64,000 nucleotides of DNA from Bin87 sp965222895 (GTDB lineage Bacteria; Chloroflexota; Dehalococcoidia; Lucifugimonadales; UBA3495). Below, piece by piece: positions 29,011 through 38,904 of the stretch. The position numbers and the translations under genes were made by a program. The stretch's first letter is position 1. Every line of letters starts with the position of its first letter. The stretch spans positions 62,001 to 126,000 of the forward strand of contig CBDCVB010000002.1 of the NCBI GenBank assembly GCA_965222895.1. Reading direction: 5' to 3'. Below the pieces are notes generated by a model, which did not search any database, had not been told where the DNA came from, and was given only the letters and a program-made list of their open reading frames with translations.

Positions 29011-29361
29011 AGGATGGGGCTCCGCTGGGGACCCGCTTTTGGGCATTGAGTGCAACCCTGGGTTGCGCCAAACTTTTAGTTCACAGCATCCTTAGCCCGA
29101 ATCCACCGAAGCGATGGTCGCTGGCGTTGACACCATGGATGATGGGTAAGGGAAGGCGAACGGGCTTGGCCAGATTCCAATAGATGGGGATGAGGGCGGC
29201 GTGAGGGCAGCCACACCGGCACGATGTTAGCGGCCGTGCGGCCATGGCGGGCGGAATTCGACAGGCGGTAGGCAGGAAGTGTCCCTCGCGGACCGAGTTG
29301 GCGCGAGTTGGCGGGGACGTTCAGTTGGCCGGATGGCGGGTCAGTGGTAGACGGGCTGCCG
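29011..29361. other. Gene-free stretch
   Basis: No supported frame, RNA gene or repeat was recognised. Confidence 0.4.
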
Positions 29362-30682
29362 TCAGGCTGGGAGTGGTAGGGCGCGACTGAACTGGTTTTC
29401 CCAGGGCCAGCGCTGGGGCAGATGCAAAGTGAGGCAGCGCGCCGAGCGGGTGAGCCGTCCGGCCATAGAGAAGAAGCGTCGTCGGAGGGTCTTGGTGGTC
29501 ACCACCGGCTCACCCAGACCGATGCGCGCCGTCCAGCGTGCCAGGTTGTGGGCGATAACCTGGACGGCCAGCCAGGCGGCGTTGGCGGCGAAGCGCCCCG
29601 AGGGGAGATGGTTCAACCCCACGCCGTACTTGAGGTCTCGGATGGCGTTCTCGATCTCGGCGTGGCGGCGATGGTCGGCCTCCGGTTTCAGGGTGTCCCC
29701 CTCCCGGTCGGTGATGAAGCCGTGATAGCTGTAGGCGGCGAAGAGGGCCAGCTGGGTACCGGGCGTAGGTTTCACCCTGCGGACGACGAGCCGCGCGGGT
29801 GCGGCGTCAGGCTCACTCTGGAAAGGAGTGTAGGTGGTCTCGGCCACCGCGCGCCGCCGCCGTCCATCCAGTAGGGAATCGGCGTCCAGTCCGCCTCGGG
29901 TATGGCCTCGATCAGGTTCCGCAGGCGGGCGTGCTGGCGGATGGTGATGGAGAAGCGGACTCCATCTCGCGGCAGACGGCGACCAGGGCGTGGGCATGGC
30001 AGCCGCTGTCGGCCCGCACCGTGAGTTGTCCTCTGGCGCCAGCGTAGCGTACCCGCCCCACCGTCTCGCGCCGGAAGTGGGCGGCGCCCCGAGCGGTGTT
30101 GGCGCGACCCTCGCGCCGCCGCGACATCAGCACGTCGCCGGTGCCGGCCCCAGTAGTCCAGGCCCGGGCCAGCAGCGGGTGATAGCCCCGCTGGCCGGTG
30201 TAGCTGTGGTGGCGCGCCCCCTCCTTAGCCAGCCCGTAAGTCTCACAGCCGGTGGAGTCCAGGTCGATGGTCAACGGCCCGTCGCCGGGTCCGGCCCCAG
30301 CCGACCAGGCCCGGGCCAGCAGCTCCCGGCTGACCCGATCCAGTTGGCGGACCTGGCCCCACCGGAAGCTGCGCAGGAAGATACCCAGGGTGGATGGCGC
30401 CTTGACCACGCAGCCGATGGCGCCGGCCGTCCTGCCGGTGCGCAACACGTCGGCGTCGTCAATGCAGTCGCCGCCAGCCAGCGCTGACGCCACCAGGGTC
30501 AGCATCTTGTCTCCCGCATTCGCCCGCCCCGGCGCATCTGCGAGGTCAACATGGTTGTCGACGAGTTCACGCAGACCCAGGTGCTGGGCGAGGGTGACCG
30601 GAAGGAGCAGCCCAGCATTGGCCACCAGGCGGTGGTCGTCGAAGGCGATTTGAATGCGGTCGGGGTCGTTGCGTGGTAGCAT
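29362..30682 (-). pseudogene. IS1380-family transposase with two frameshifts
   Basis: Frame 1 (30682-29912) runs MLPRNDPDRIQIAFDDHRLV to LTVRADSGCHAHALVAVCREM, including TIDLDSTGCETYG (first D) and RADSG (second D). One G is missing after CREM, and another change near 29875 restores a frame with TYTPFQSEP, then YSYHGFITDREGD and HAEIENAIRDLKYGVGLNHLPSG (E), typical IS1380. Colinear overall, so inactivation is by small indels. A hairpin (30689-30698 with 30744-30753) lies just upstream. Confidence 0.85.
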
Positions 30683-30688
30683 CTATTG

Positions 30689-30753
30689 AGTGCTCCTGGT
30701 CTCGGGTCGGTTTTGTCTTTCCAAAACCATTATCCCCGAAGGACAGGAGCACT
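30689..30753. repeat. Inverted repeat at the IS1380 5' end
   Basis: AGTGCTCCTG (30689-30698) and CAGGAGCACT (30744-30753) are perfect 10-bp arms around a 45-nt spacer. It is probably part of the IS1380 leader or a terminus. Confidence 0.55.
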
Positions 30754-30811
30754 TTCTTACCCCTTCAGCACGCCGCGACACTCATCTTTTCGGTGGATTG
30801 GGGGTTAGACC

Positions 30812-31150
30812 TTGTTTGGCAAGCTCTTCGGCGACAAGGGCTACATCTCCCAACCGCTCTTTGACCAACTGCTGGCCCAAGGTCTGGAGTTAATCACGCC
30901 CAGGCGCAAGAACATGAAGAAGCGTCCGCTGCCCCTGGAGGACAAACTGTTGTTGCGGAAACGGTCGGTTATTGAGACCATCAACGACCAACTGAAGAAT
31001 ATTTCCCAAATTGAACATACCCGGCACCGGAGTGTGGCTAACTTCCTGGTCAACCTGCTCTGTGGCTTGATCGCCTACTGCCATCAACCTAAAAAGCCTT
31101 CCCTCCACCTCTCAGACCAGCAACTTCAGCTTCTATCTCAGCCCTTATAG
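30812..31150 (+). pseudogene. IS982-family transposase, C-terminal remnant
   Basis: About 112 residues: LFGKLFGDKGYISQPLFDQL, LLRKRSVIETINDQLKNISQ, IEHTRHRSVANFLVNLLCGL and the PKKPSLHL tail. These are the last third of IS982 transposases, with the second D and the E. The N-terminal two-thirds are absent; the break is at about 30810, next to the IS1380 remnant. Confidence 0.8.
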
Positions 31151-31237
31151 CCCTCCCGAACTCAGGTTAATACGCCTCAGCCAACACCCAGAAAAGAGGA
31201 AAGGCACGTGATTGGACTTGTATTTGCATGCAGCGCC

Positions 31238-32312
31238 CTAAACTGAAGCTAGGGTGAAATCTACATTTGCGGGGCGGAGAAAGTCAGCTGGAGAGCTGCC
31301 AATTAATTCCTCCGCTCGTGCTTGCAGTACGGAGCGGCAGCGCCGCTTGACTGCTTCGCGTCGGCCGGCCAAGTTGGTGAAAAAGTCGCCTACCTTCTCT
31401 TGCACTGCGGCACGAGTGCCCAGACAGAGATTGGCGGTCGCCTCCTCACGTGCCCAGCCCCAAATGACCTCGTCGGCGTTGAAATCGGGACTGTAACTGG
31501 GCAGGTTCACCAGGCACAGGTTCAAGGCTGAGGTGGCGGAGTTGCTGTTGCCCTCCAGTTCCATCACCTCGCCAGTTTCCAGACACACCGCCGAGTAGTA
31601 GCTGGCCTTCTCGCCCCGGCGCGGACTGGTGGAGTCCACCAGGGCCGGTTCTCCCTTCAGCACCCACTTGCCCCGTAGATCCGCATCTGCCCGAAAGTGG
31701 GCCTCGTCAGCGAAGAATATCTTGACTCCCGTCCGTCGGGCCGCCGCCGTCAGCGCAGCATACTCCGACACCAAGGCTTCTCGCCGTACCGGGTCTGCCT
31801 TGACCAACCGCTTCTGGGGCCGTTTCAGCACAAACCCCAGCCGGTGCAGGTATTTCAGGCAACTGCTCCGGCTCAGCGACAACCCGAACCGTTCCTCTAC
31901 AAACCGGCGCACCGCCTTCCAGTTCCAGTTCGATAGGTCGATGCCGCCTTGCGACGGCGACCCCTGCACCGCCCCCTTCAACTCGGCTTGCTGCTCTTCG
32001 TTCAGCGCGGGGGGAACCTCCCGACTGCTCAAAAGCCAGCGCCGACGGTCCGCGCTCCGCGAACGCCGTGGCCCATTGGCCAATGGTATGGGCATCCCGT
32101 TCCAGAGTATGGGCTACCGCCGCAGCCGTCCAACCCTGACACAGGAGCCATAGCGCGTGCCACCTTTCCCGCTCCCGGGGCGTCGGCGTTCGATACATCC
32201 GCCGGCGCACCTCAGCCTCGTCCATGCGCCAACGCTCCAGCAGCGCCCCCATCTCCCCCATGCCCACAGCAACCCCCACTCTGACTTCTCGGTCCTTTCC
32301 GGCCCATCTCAA
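31238..32312 (-). pseudogene. IS630-family transposase, frameshift plus catalytic deletion (third copy)
   Basis: A helix-turn-helix half (LLCQGWTAAAVAHTLERDAH) is followed near 32020 by a frameshift into the second half (WNWKAVRRFVEERFGLSLSR, KIFFADEAHFRAD with first D, NLPSYSPDFNADEVIWGWAR with E region). Between EGNSNSATSA and LNLCLVNLP the segment that normally carries the second Asp (DNGPAH-like) is deleted, so it cannot be catalytic. It belongs to a different IS630 subgroup from copies 1 and 2. Confidence 0.8.
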
Positions 32313-32494
32313 CCGCCCCTATCCTACCCCGAACCCATGGAGGTTTCACCTTGGCTTCCGTTTAGGATACAACGTAGATGGAGTTGTCAGCGGCGTTGCA
32401 GTCTCAGGCGCGATGTCCGCCGTAAAGCACCGCGCCGGCGGGGTAGCTGGCGGCAGCGGCTGCCTCGGGTCAGGATTTTAGACTAATCTGAAAT

Positions 32495-32506
32495 GCGATT
32501 GCCCTG
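32495..32506 (+). repeat. Solo ISAs1-like end
   Basis: GCGATTGCCCTG matches the outer 12 bp of the ISAs1 terminal repeat at 12161-12172. No partner was found within several kb, so this is a weak relic call. The rest of 32313-32632 holds no supported gene. Confidence 0.3.
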
Positions 32507-32632
32507 ATCCTGCTGCTGACGCTGGCCCCAAAGTGGGGTTTCTGGTGTACACTGTGCCCTGCTTGAACTGGCGCCAAAGGTTGGTGTGTTGCGACATTAC
32601 CCACCGAAGATGCCGGCACACTTGAGTTTGTC

Positions 32633-33007
32633 ATGTCACTTCATCGTACTCGATCTTTCGATAGTGACAAAGTGCGTCTAATGGGCGCGGCCATTGGATT
32701 AGCCGTCCGCCGACCCGCGGGCCTGCTGATACTGCTGCTGGCTGCGCTCACCATATCCGGCCTGGTCGGGGCCTCCGCCGTGTCCGCCCAGTCGGGGGCT
32801 GATACTCCCCAGCAGGTTTCGGGTCCCGGCGAGCCGCAGAACTTCAGGGCCATTTTTGGCGACAAGCACGCCACAGTCGGCTGGGTGCCGCCGGCTGATG
32901 ACGGCGGCAGCCCGGTTACGGAATACCGCCTGCGTTACAAGCGAAGTGGGCCCACCACCGATTCTGGCCGGCACACGTCCCCTACTCGCGCGACATTGGT
33001 GCCCTGA
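32633..33007 (+). pseudogene. Second cadherin-repeat protein, signal peptide and Fn3 start
   Basis: 124 residues. A signal peptide (RPAGLLILLLAALTISGLVG...AVSAQS) is followed by the first strands of a fibronectin III domain (PQNFRAIFGDKHATVGWVPP, GGSPVTEYRLRYK). The frame then runs into a foreign insert and stops. The cadherin repeats that should follow resume at 33290. Confidence 0.65.
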
Positions 33008-33240
33008 CGCGGTTATTCAGCGCACTCGGGTATGAGCGATCCGATGACAGCAGCCTCGAACCGGGATACCTAAAGGTCGCGTTGTACGAAAGTAAAGTCC
33101 ACTGGACACACGCATCAATACAAACACCCAGCGGACTCTGGCGCAGCAAAATGGGCGGGGGGAGACTGATAGAACACCTTTATCCAGAGGCGGTGGCGGG
33201 CCGAGGATATGGCGAACTGAAGGTCTTTATGCGGAGGCGC
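32945..33240 (+). pseudogene. Fragment of a DUF7689-like gene inside the cadherin gene
   Basis: Read in its own frame, HRFWPAHVPYSRDIGALTRL, FSALGYERSDDSSLEPGYLK, VALYESKVHWTHASIQTPSG and LWRSKMGGGRLIEHLYPEAV follow in order, ending YGELKVFMRRRR. This pattern (YWP, aromatic GY, E-x-G-x-x-K-x-A-x-Y, G-x-W-x-SK-x-G-x-x-x-x-IEH) is the C-terminus of a widespread small hypothetical family. It is spliced precisely between the Fn3 start and the cadherin repeats, so it is a captured fragment. Confidence 0.5.
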
Positions 33241-34645
33241 AGAGACGCGAACCTGGCCCCGATCAACGCTGCAAGCAACGCAAAACGGACCGTGGCGGAG
33301 GTCCGGAGCGTGATGGAGAATACGGCGGCGGGAACGGCCATCGGCAAGCCGGTGACGACCGAAGATCCGGAAGGCGATACCCTGACTTACAGTCTGATCG
33401 GGGCCGACGCTGGTCATTTTGCCATCGACGCCGCCAGCGGGCAGTTGCGGACCAAGGGCGCGCTGGACTACGAAAGCAAGCCCACCTACCAGGTTGTGGT
33501 AATGGCTAGCGACGGCAGACTGTTCGGCAGCATCCCGGTGGACATCTACGTAACCGACGTGAACGAGGTAACCGACGTGAACGAGGCCCCGGCCTACGCC
33601 GGCAGTGCGGCAACGGTCAGCGTAGCGGAGAACACCGCCGCCGGCACGAACATCGGCAGCCCGGTTGCGGCCACCGACCCGGACGCTGGCGACACCCTCA
33701 CCTACACGCTGGGTACGACGGCGGACGACGGCCACTTCGCCATCGACGCTAGCAGCGGCCAGTTGCAGACCAAAGGCGCCCTGGACTACGAGGGCCAGAG
33801 TTCCTACGCGGTGACGGTAACCGCCACCGACGACGGCGGGCTGACGGCCAGCATCGCGGTAACCATCACGGTTACGGATGTGGCGGACACGCCGCCGGAC
33901 CAACCGGCGGCGCTGGAAATCATCAACGTGCAGCAAACCTCCTTCCGGGTCACCTGGACGGCGCCGGCGGCCGGTTCTTCCCCAATTACCGGCTACGGCA
34001 TCCAATATAAGTTGGACGGGGCGGCAGACTCCGCTTACGCCGACGTGCAGCCCACGCCCACCGGGACCGTCACCGGATACAATGTGGTGAACCGGAGTGG
34101 GCAGAGCGTAGCGGAGGGAACTTCCTACGCGGTGCGGGTGCGCGCCAGTAACGCAGAGGGTTGGGGCCCCTGGTCTGCCCCGGCCGTTGCTACCACCGCC
34201 GGCGTGTCCAACCAGGCCCCGTCCTACGCCGCCGCCACTGCAACGGTCAGCGTAGCGGAGAACACCGTCGCCAATACCAACATCGGCAACCCGGTTGCGG
34301 CCACCGACCCGGACGCTGGCGACACCCTCACCTACACGCTGGGTACGACGGCGGACGACGGCCACTTCGCCATCGACGCTAGCAGCGGCCAGTTGCAGAC
34401 CAAAGGCGCCCTGGACTACGAGGGCCAGAGTTCCTACGCGGTGACCGTGACGGCCACCGACGGCGGCGGCCTGTCGGACAGCATCCCGGTGACCATCAAC
34501 GTAACCAACGTGAACGAGGCCCCGGCCTACGCCGGCAGTGCGGCAACGGTCAGCGTAGCGGAGAACACCACCGCCGGCGCCAACATCGGCAGCCCGCTGA
34601 CCGCCGCCGACCCGGACGCTGGCGACACCCTCACCTACACCCTAG
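33082..34645 (+). pseudogene. Second cadherin-repeat protein, middle part
   Basis: Cadherin-like repeats of about 100 residues with VAENTAAGTNIGSPVAATDP, DAGDTLTYTLGTTADDGHFA and LQTKGALDYEGQSSYAVTVT alternate with an Fn3 domain (ITGYGIQYKLDGAADSAYAD). The frame is intact to LTYTLG, where the 5.8-kb transposon enters at a CTAG (34642-34645). Repeats are nearly identical at DNA level, e.g. 33658-33780 against 34288-34410, a sign of recent duplication or gene conversion. Confidence 0.75.
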
Positions 34646-34854
34646 GGCCTGTTAACGAATGGACGCCTCATACGTCCCTCGCCAATATGCCACACTTGAA
34701 AAAGAAAGTCAGCGACTTTCGGACTAACAATGCAGAGTAAGTAGCATAGGCAAACCGCCACCAAAAAATCCCCGGGATGCTCAGCTGAACACGCCGGCCA
34801 TACATGGCTCCGGCGACGCGGAGCCAGACCAACCAGTGAAGAAAAACTGCGGAA

Positions 34855-36015
34855 CTAACTCTCCAAGTACTTCGACGACCGGGATTTCCGTCCCCTGGTC
34901 CTCAGGTGCCAAGACACCAAGTGCAGGCCGGCACAGAAGGCTGAGGCCAGCTTGTGGTACCGCGTTGCAATGCCCCTGAATTCCTTCATGTCGGCGAAAA
35001 CATTCTCTATCAAATGCCGCCCCTTGTACGACCACACGTCGTAGAGAATCGGTACCCTCCGGTTCCGTTTCGACGGCACGGTGGTCTTGATACCCATCTG
35101 GCGCAACAGCTCGCGAATCGAGTTGCGATCAAAGGCCTTATCGCCGAGCAGCTCATCAATCTGTTCGGTGTCCAATTCGTCAAGCATGGCTATCAACTGC
35201 TTGCCCTCGTCGGCGTTTCCTGGCACCAGCGAGAACATCACCAATCTGCCGCGACGGTCCATCACTGCCATCAGCTTGGTATTCAACCCGCCGCGGCTTT
35301 TACCAATCGCTTGATTGGCTTGGCTCTCCTCCCTCGATGCCCCGTCCTTCGGGGCGCCTGTCCCATGCTGGTGAACCTTGACGAAGGTTCCGTCCACCAT
35401 GACCACCTTCAGATCATAGTCCTTTGCCAGCGTCAGGAAGAGCGCCAAGAACACACCATTCTTTGCCCAACGCCGGAAAGTCTGGTAAACGTTCAGCCAG
35501 TGGCCGAAATCCTCATGCAGGTCGCGCCACGGCGCTCCGGTACGGAATATCCAGAGCATCCCTTCGAGCTTCATCCGGTTGCCCTCTGCGTTGCGGCCCG
35601 GTTTGCCGCGCTCTCCGTACACGTGCTTACGCGCAAGTTTCCACTGGTGATCCGTCAACACGGTGCGGGGACCGCGGCGCTTGCGGCTGCACTCTTGGGT
35701 GCGTTTGCGCCACGGCTTCACGCGTGGCGGATCATCGGACACCGCAGCGTCATCAGACCCCTGGCTCCTCAAGGGAGCACGGGTCAAACGCGGCTTACGC
35801 TTGCCCTTGCCAGCGCGCCGGCGCGACCGCTGGGAACCGACGGAAACCGCCCCGTCGTCAGATAGACCGCGATTGCCAGTTTCGTTATTATCAACGCGAA
35901 CCTGCTCGCGTACGGCGGTGAGGGGTTCTGGGGTCGCGGTCGGGTCTGCAAACTCCCGCGACTCCGCTCTTTGTGGCCTGGGCTTGCCAAAGGCGCCCAG
36001 CTTTCTTCTCGCCAT
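34855..36015 (-). CDS. IS5-family transposase (copy 2, intact)
   Basis: About 386 residues from MARRKLGAFGKPRPQ; ATG 36015 has GGGAGG upstream, matching copy 1. A long basic N-terminal region precedes HQWKLARKHVYGERGKPGRN, then MLWIFRTGAPWRDLHEDFGH, VVMVDGTFVKVHQHGTGA (first D), LLGDKAFDRNSIREL (second D) and RHLIENVFADMKEFRGIATR (E). All DDE residues are present in one frame. It lies at the left end of the 5.8-kb transposon, pointing outward, and presumably acts on the TGTTAACGAAT ends. Confidence 0.9.
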   Translation of the reverse strand: MARRKLGAFGKPRPQRAESREFADPTATPEPLTAVREQVRVDNNETGNRGLSDDGAVSVGSQRSRRRAGKGKRKPRLTRAPLRSQGSDDAAVSDDPPRVKPWRKRTQECSRKRRGPRTVLTDHQWKLARKHVYGERGKPGRNAEGNRMKLEGMLWIFRTGAPWRDLHEDFGHWLNVYQTFRRWAKNGVFLALFLTLAKDYDLKVVMVDGTFVKVHQHGTGAPKDGASREESQANQAIGKSRGGLNTKLMAVMDRRGRLVMFSLVPGNADEGKQLIAMLDELDTEQIDELLGDKAFDRNSIRELLRQMGIKTTVPSKRNRRVPILYDVWSYKGRHLIENVFADMKEFRGIATRYHKLASAFCAGLHLVSWHLRTRGRKSRSSKYLES

Positions 36016-36271
36016 CTCTGAACCTCCCGTCCAGCGAGAGAAAGCACCACCAAACGAGAAAAAGGCCGGAGGCGACGGCAAAGCCGTGCGCTCCGGCCCC
36101 ATGTGCGCGACGACAGTGCGCAAACGGCGGTCACGCCAGCCTGACCCGGGGGCACCATGCCCGAGACAGTCGGGCTTGGTTCCGAGCAGGAGATTGGGGA
36201 TTTACGGGCCGCGTTCACTGCGTTATCATCCTTAAACGCACAAAAGCCCCTCATAGGGTGGTGCGTGTTCA

Positions 36272-36311
36272 CAGGCCGCCGGGAATGTTCCTACGCAACC
36301 CCGACGGCCTG
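36272..36311 (-). other. Conserved hairpin in the leader of IS5 copy 2
   Basis: CAGGCC (36272-36277) pairs with GGCCTG (36306-36311), with an inner CGGG/CCCG stem. It lies between the divergent transposase and zinc-ribbon genes. In the transposase orientation the flanks match copy 1 (9451-9493) but the loop is inverted. It may be a regulatory or transposase-binding site. Confidence 0.6.
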
Positions 36312-36553
36312 CCTATTTCAGCCGACTGATCGACTGTGCGCCACTGACCAAAATCAGTCAGCCAACGCGGCCCAATGGGCTACCCGAATTATACGGGTTA
36401 GGTGGAAGCGCTGCAAGGCACAATCGTCGCGATGTCAAGCGCGAAACGCCGCAGTTGCTATACAATCAACTTTACGGTTTGGTAGTATGTCAGTCAGCGG
36501 TGGCCCAAACCACGCCACAAACACACCCAAAAGACGCGAAGCAAGGAGTCGAA

Positions 36554-36709
36554 ATGGCCCAAATTCTCATCAGCGGGTTCCGCTGTGAGCGGTGCGAACA
36601 CGAATGGGTGCCCAAAGGCCAGAAGCTGAGCCTGCCCCGGGTTTGCCCGAGGTGTAAGAACCCGAACTGGAACAAGTCGAGAGCGGAAAGACCGAAAATC
36701 GCGGCGTAA
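36554..36709 (+). CDS. Small zinc-ribbon protein (module copy 2)
   Basis: 51 residues: MAQILISGFRCERCEHEWVP, later LPRVCPRCKNPNWNK. Two CxxC pairs form a zinc ribbon. AAGGAG at 36543-36548 precedes the ATG by 5 nt. Divergent from the IS5 transposase, as is copy 1 (7548-7706). A passenger gene of the transposon; possible nucleic-acid binding, target unknown. Confidence 0.7.
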   Translation: MAQILISGFRCERCEHEWVPKGQKLSLPRVCPRCKNPNWNKSRAERPKIAA

Positions 36710-36754
36710 GCAGACCCACCGTCGCGGACGATTGACCAACGAACGAGCGAGACA

Positions 36755-37075
36755 ATGCACTCCAGCGCCTTGACATCAACCATCCAGTGGGTACCTAACG
36801 AGTCCTGGGAAAGCCCAGCGTCTTCGGCCATAACCCGCTCTGTTCTACAGAAACTGACGGGCAGAGTGCCAGCCAGTATGAGACAGTTGCTAAGGTGGCT
36901 GAGGTCTCAAGGCACGAGGCGACCGCGCCCGCAACAGCGTGTACGTCTCGGGGCAGCGAAGCACCTGGCCGAACCAGGTTCGCTCAGGCATCGCCAAGAA
37001 GGGCAGTCGGCGGCCGACCACCGGCACATGATGTCCGGCTATTGCAACGCGGCCCTGCGCCGACGCCGGAGGTGA
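36755..37075 (+). CDS. Arg-tailed hypothetical protein (module copy 2)
   Basis: 106 residues ending DHRHMMSGYCNAALRRRRR and a TGA. Shares this tail with the frame at 6897-7505, with mainly synonymous differences. It follows the zinc ribbon by about 45 nt. The middle is Arg/Gln-rich (RRPRPQQRVRLGAAKHL). No known family; the start is uncertain. Confidence 0.45.
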   Translation: MHSSALTSTIQWVPNESWESPASSAITRSVLQKLTGRVPASMRQLLRWLRSQGTRRPRPQQRVRLGAAKHLAEPGSLRHRQEGQSAADHRHMMSGYCNAALRRRRR

Positions 37076-37360
37076 GAGCCACAGGCGCCACCGCACAACT
37101 GCCAAAATTTGCCCCACCGGTAACCCTCGTCGGCTGATGAACTCGGCGAATCCTCGGGCCTAACCCCCCTCGTGTCCCTCACCCCGAACGAACTTGCCCC
37201 AACCAATCTATGGCGACCGAGCGCGCAGGATGGCACGTGGAGCCGACAACATCGTCGGGAGACTACGCTACAGCCAAGAGCGCAGCCGAAGCTAAAACAA
37301 CCGCGACTCAGAGTGGTTGCTGATGCCCATCCACTGCCGAGCCAAGCTACACATATGGGA

Positions 37361-37413
37361 GCCCGAGCATCAGCTCGGGCCCTCTTAAGAACGGGCGGGA
37401 TTTCCCAGCCCGT
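37361..37413 (-). terminator. Probable terminator hairpins after the secreted-protein operon
   Basis: On the - strand ACGGGCTGGG-AAAT-CCCGCCCGT (37413-37391) is followed by TCTT, and a second perfect hairpin GCCCGAGC-TGAT-GCTCGGGC occupies 37380-37361. Both come shortly after the stop of the membrane-peptide gene. Confidence 0.55.
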
Positions 37414-37422
37414 TTGCGTGTG

Positions 37423-37533
37423 TCACCGGACCCGACGCCAGCATTTCCGTATCAGGCGACAGACGCCAATGCCCAAGGCGGCTCCCAGGCCAAGGCAGAA
37501 CGCGGAAAGGCCGAACAATGCCAAGATTTCCAT
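37423..37533 (-). CDS. 36-residue membrane peptide
   Basis: MEILALFGLSAFCLGLGAAL is followed by GIGVCRLIRKCWRRVR: one hydrophobic helix and a strongly basic end, typical of a single-pass small membrane protein. GGAGGG lies 5-6 nt upstream of the ATG, and the gene starts 18 nt after the stop of the secreted-protein gene, so the two are probably co-translated. Such pairs can be export helpers, holins or toxins; nothing here decides which. Confidence 0.55.
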   Translation of the reverse strand: MEILALFGLSAFCLGLGAALGIGVCRLIRKCWRRVR

Positions 37534-37551
37534 GGGACCCTCCAGTTTCCC

Positions 37552-38352
37552 TTACTCATACCCCAAGTACTCATGCTCCAGCTCACACCTCAACTTTGCC
37601 GGCCAAGGCGGCAGGCTGTCGCCTCGGCAGGTGGCCTTGAAGACGTGGGGCATTTCCCTGTATCCCCTGGCCTCGGCCTTCCCCCACGTAGTGTGCCCCA
37701 AGGAAGAGATCTGTGAGTGGGTAAATACGCCTTTCGCTTCGTTGTAGATATTGGAGGGGCCGGACAGGCTGGAACCGGACCGGGTGCAGGTATCCACGTA
37801 GTAGTACCAGGGAAAGGATTTGTGATTGCCCCAGCAGTCTTCCTGCCGGTTACTGCCACCATACACCGCGCCGCCGCCGGCGAAGTTGGACATTTTGAAG
37901 TCCACTTTGCCCGTCGTCCGGCTCAGCGTGTCGAGGTCCGCTGCCCCCTTCACTTTGGCGTGCGCTTCAACGCGCCACTTGTAACTGGCTGTAGAGAACC
38001 GTTCGCTGGGCTCGGCGGAATACGGCGCAGCGCGCACGATCTCATTTACGTAGGTGTTGCAATTGTCGTTGTTGACGGCCAGCTCTACGCTCTTGTACCT
38101 GCCGTCTATCTCGATGGTGACATCCGGGATGGCGCAGTCTACTCCGTCGGTCTTATTGCCCTGATCGACAACGTCGCCCTCAGCCACGTTGGTCCTGGAA
38201 TCGTTTCCGTCAACCGTGATCGTTACGCCATCATCTTCTCCCGCCGGCGGGTCTTGCGCGTTTGCCGGCACTCCATTGATCACCAACCAAGAGGCGGTCA
38301 GCAGCATGGCTAGAGCCACCGCCACCGCAACGAACTTTGTGTGAGATCGCAC
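37552..38352 (-). CDS. Secreted protein of unknown function (transposon cargo)
   Basis: 266 residues from a GTG start, with GGAGGAGG about 8 nt upstream. A signal peptide (KFVAVAVALAMLLTASWLVI...ANAQ) is followed by an acidic linker, beta-rich sequence (VTIEIDGRYKSVELAVNND) and Cys residues at VDCAIPD, NCNTYV, DCWGNH, DTCTRS, TCRGD and RCELE that could form three disulfides. No family recognised. Acts outside the membrane by inference. Confidence 0.6.
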   Translation of the reverse strand: MRSHTKFVAVAVALAMLLTASWLVINGVPANAQDPPAGEDDGVTITVDGNDSRTNVAEGDVVDQGNKTDGVDCAIPDVTIEIDGRYKSVELAVNNDNCNTYVNEIVRAAPYSAEPSERFSTASYKWRVEAHAKVKGAADLDTLSRTTGKVDFKMSNFAGGGAVYGGSNRQEDCWGNHKSFPWYYYVDTCTRSGSSLSGPSNIYNEAKGVFTHSQISSLGHTTWGKAEARGYREMPHVFKATCRGDSLPPWPAKLRCELEHEYLGYE

Positions 38353-38904
38353 GATAGTTTCCTCCTCCCGTGTGCTATGGACTGGTTGGCTTCAGAACAC
38401 CTCCTTTGCATCGGGCTAGGCACAGTATAGGCATATCAGATATGATTTATCAATACTATGAATATATTCGCAAATGGGGAGCTTGTGTCCTGTTGAGATT
38501 CCGGCGTCGTGCAGGCACAATCCGCAAGATATCGGGAGAAACGACGAAATCTGCCGCTAAGGGCCGCAAGCTGCCAAGCCCGGGCTACGAAATCTGCACC
38601 TAACCGCTACGAACCACGATCACCTCCAGTGTCGACAACCGCTCGACGAAAAGCGTCATACCGGCAAAGGCCGGAGTCCATGTACGATGGAGTTCACTTA
38701 ACGACGTTTGTCCGAACCACGCCGCAATACAGATCCGCCCAAGAATGGTAACGCGCCCTGGAAGGGATCAATCCAGCCTGTCGGTCCCCAACTACGGCAA
38801 AGTGCAGTCTGCTGCCTATTTGATGCCACCGTTGTCATACGTGCGTGATCCCGCTTCAAGTCATCCGGCATTTGTCCCTCATATCAATGGTCAAGGCAAC
38901 CTCA
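38353..38904. other. Intergenic stretch before TnpB
   Basis: No coding frame is supported. The upstream end of the TnpB unit should lie here but no hairpin of IS605 type was recognised. Confidence 0.35.
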
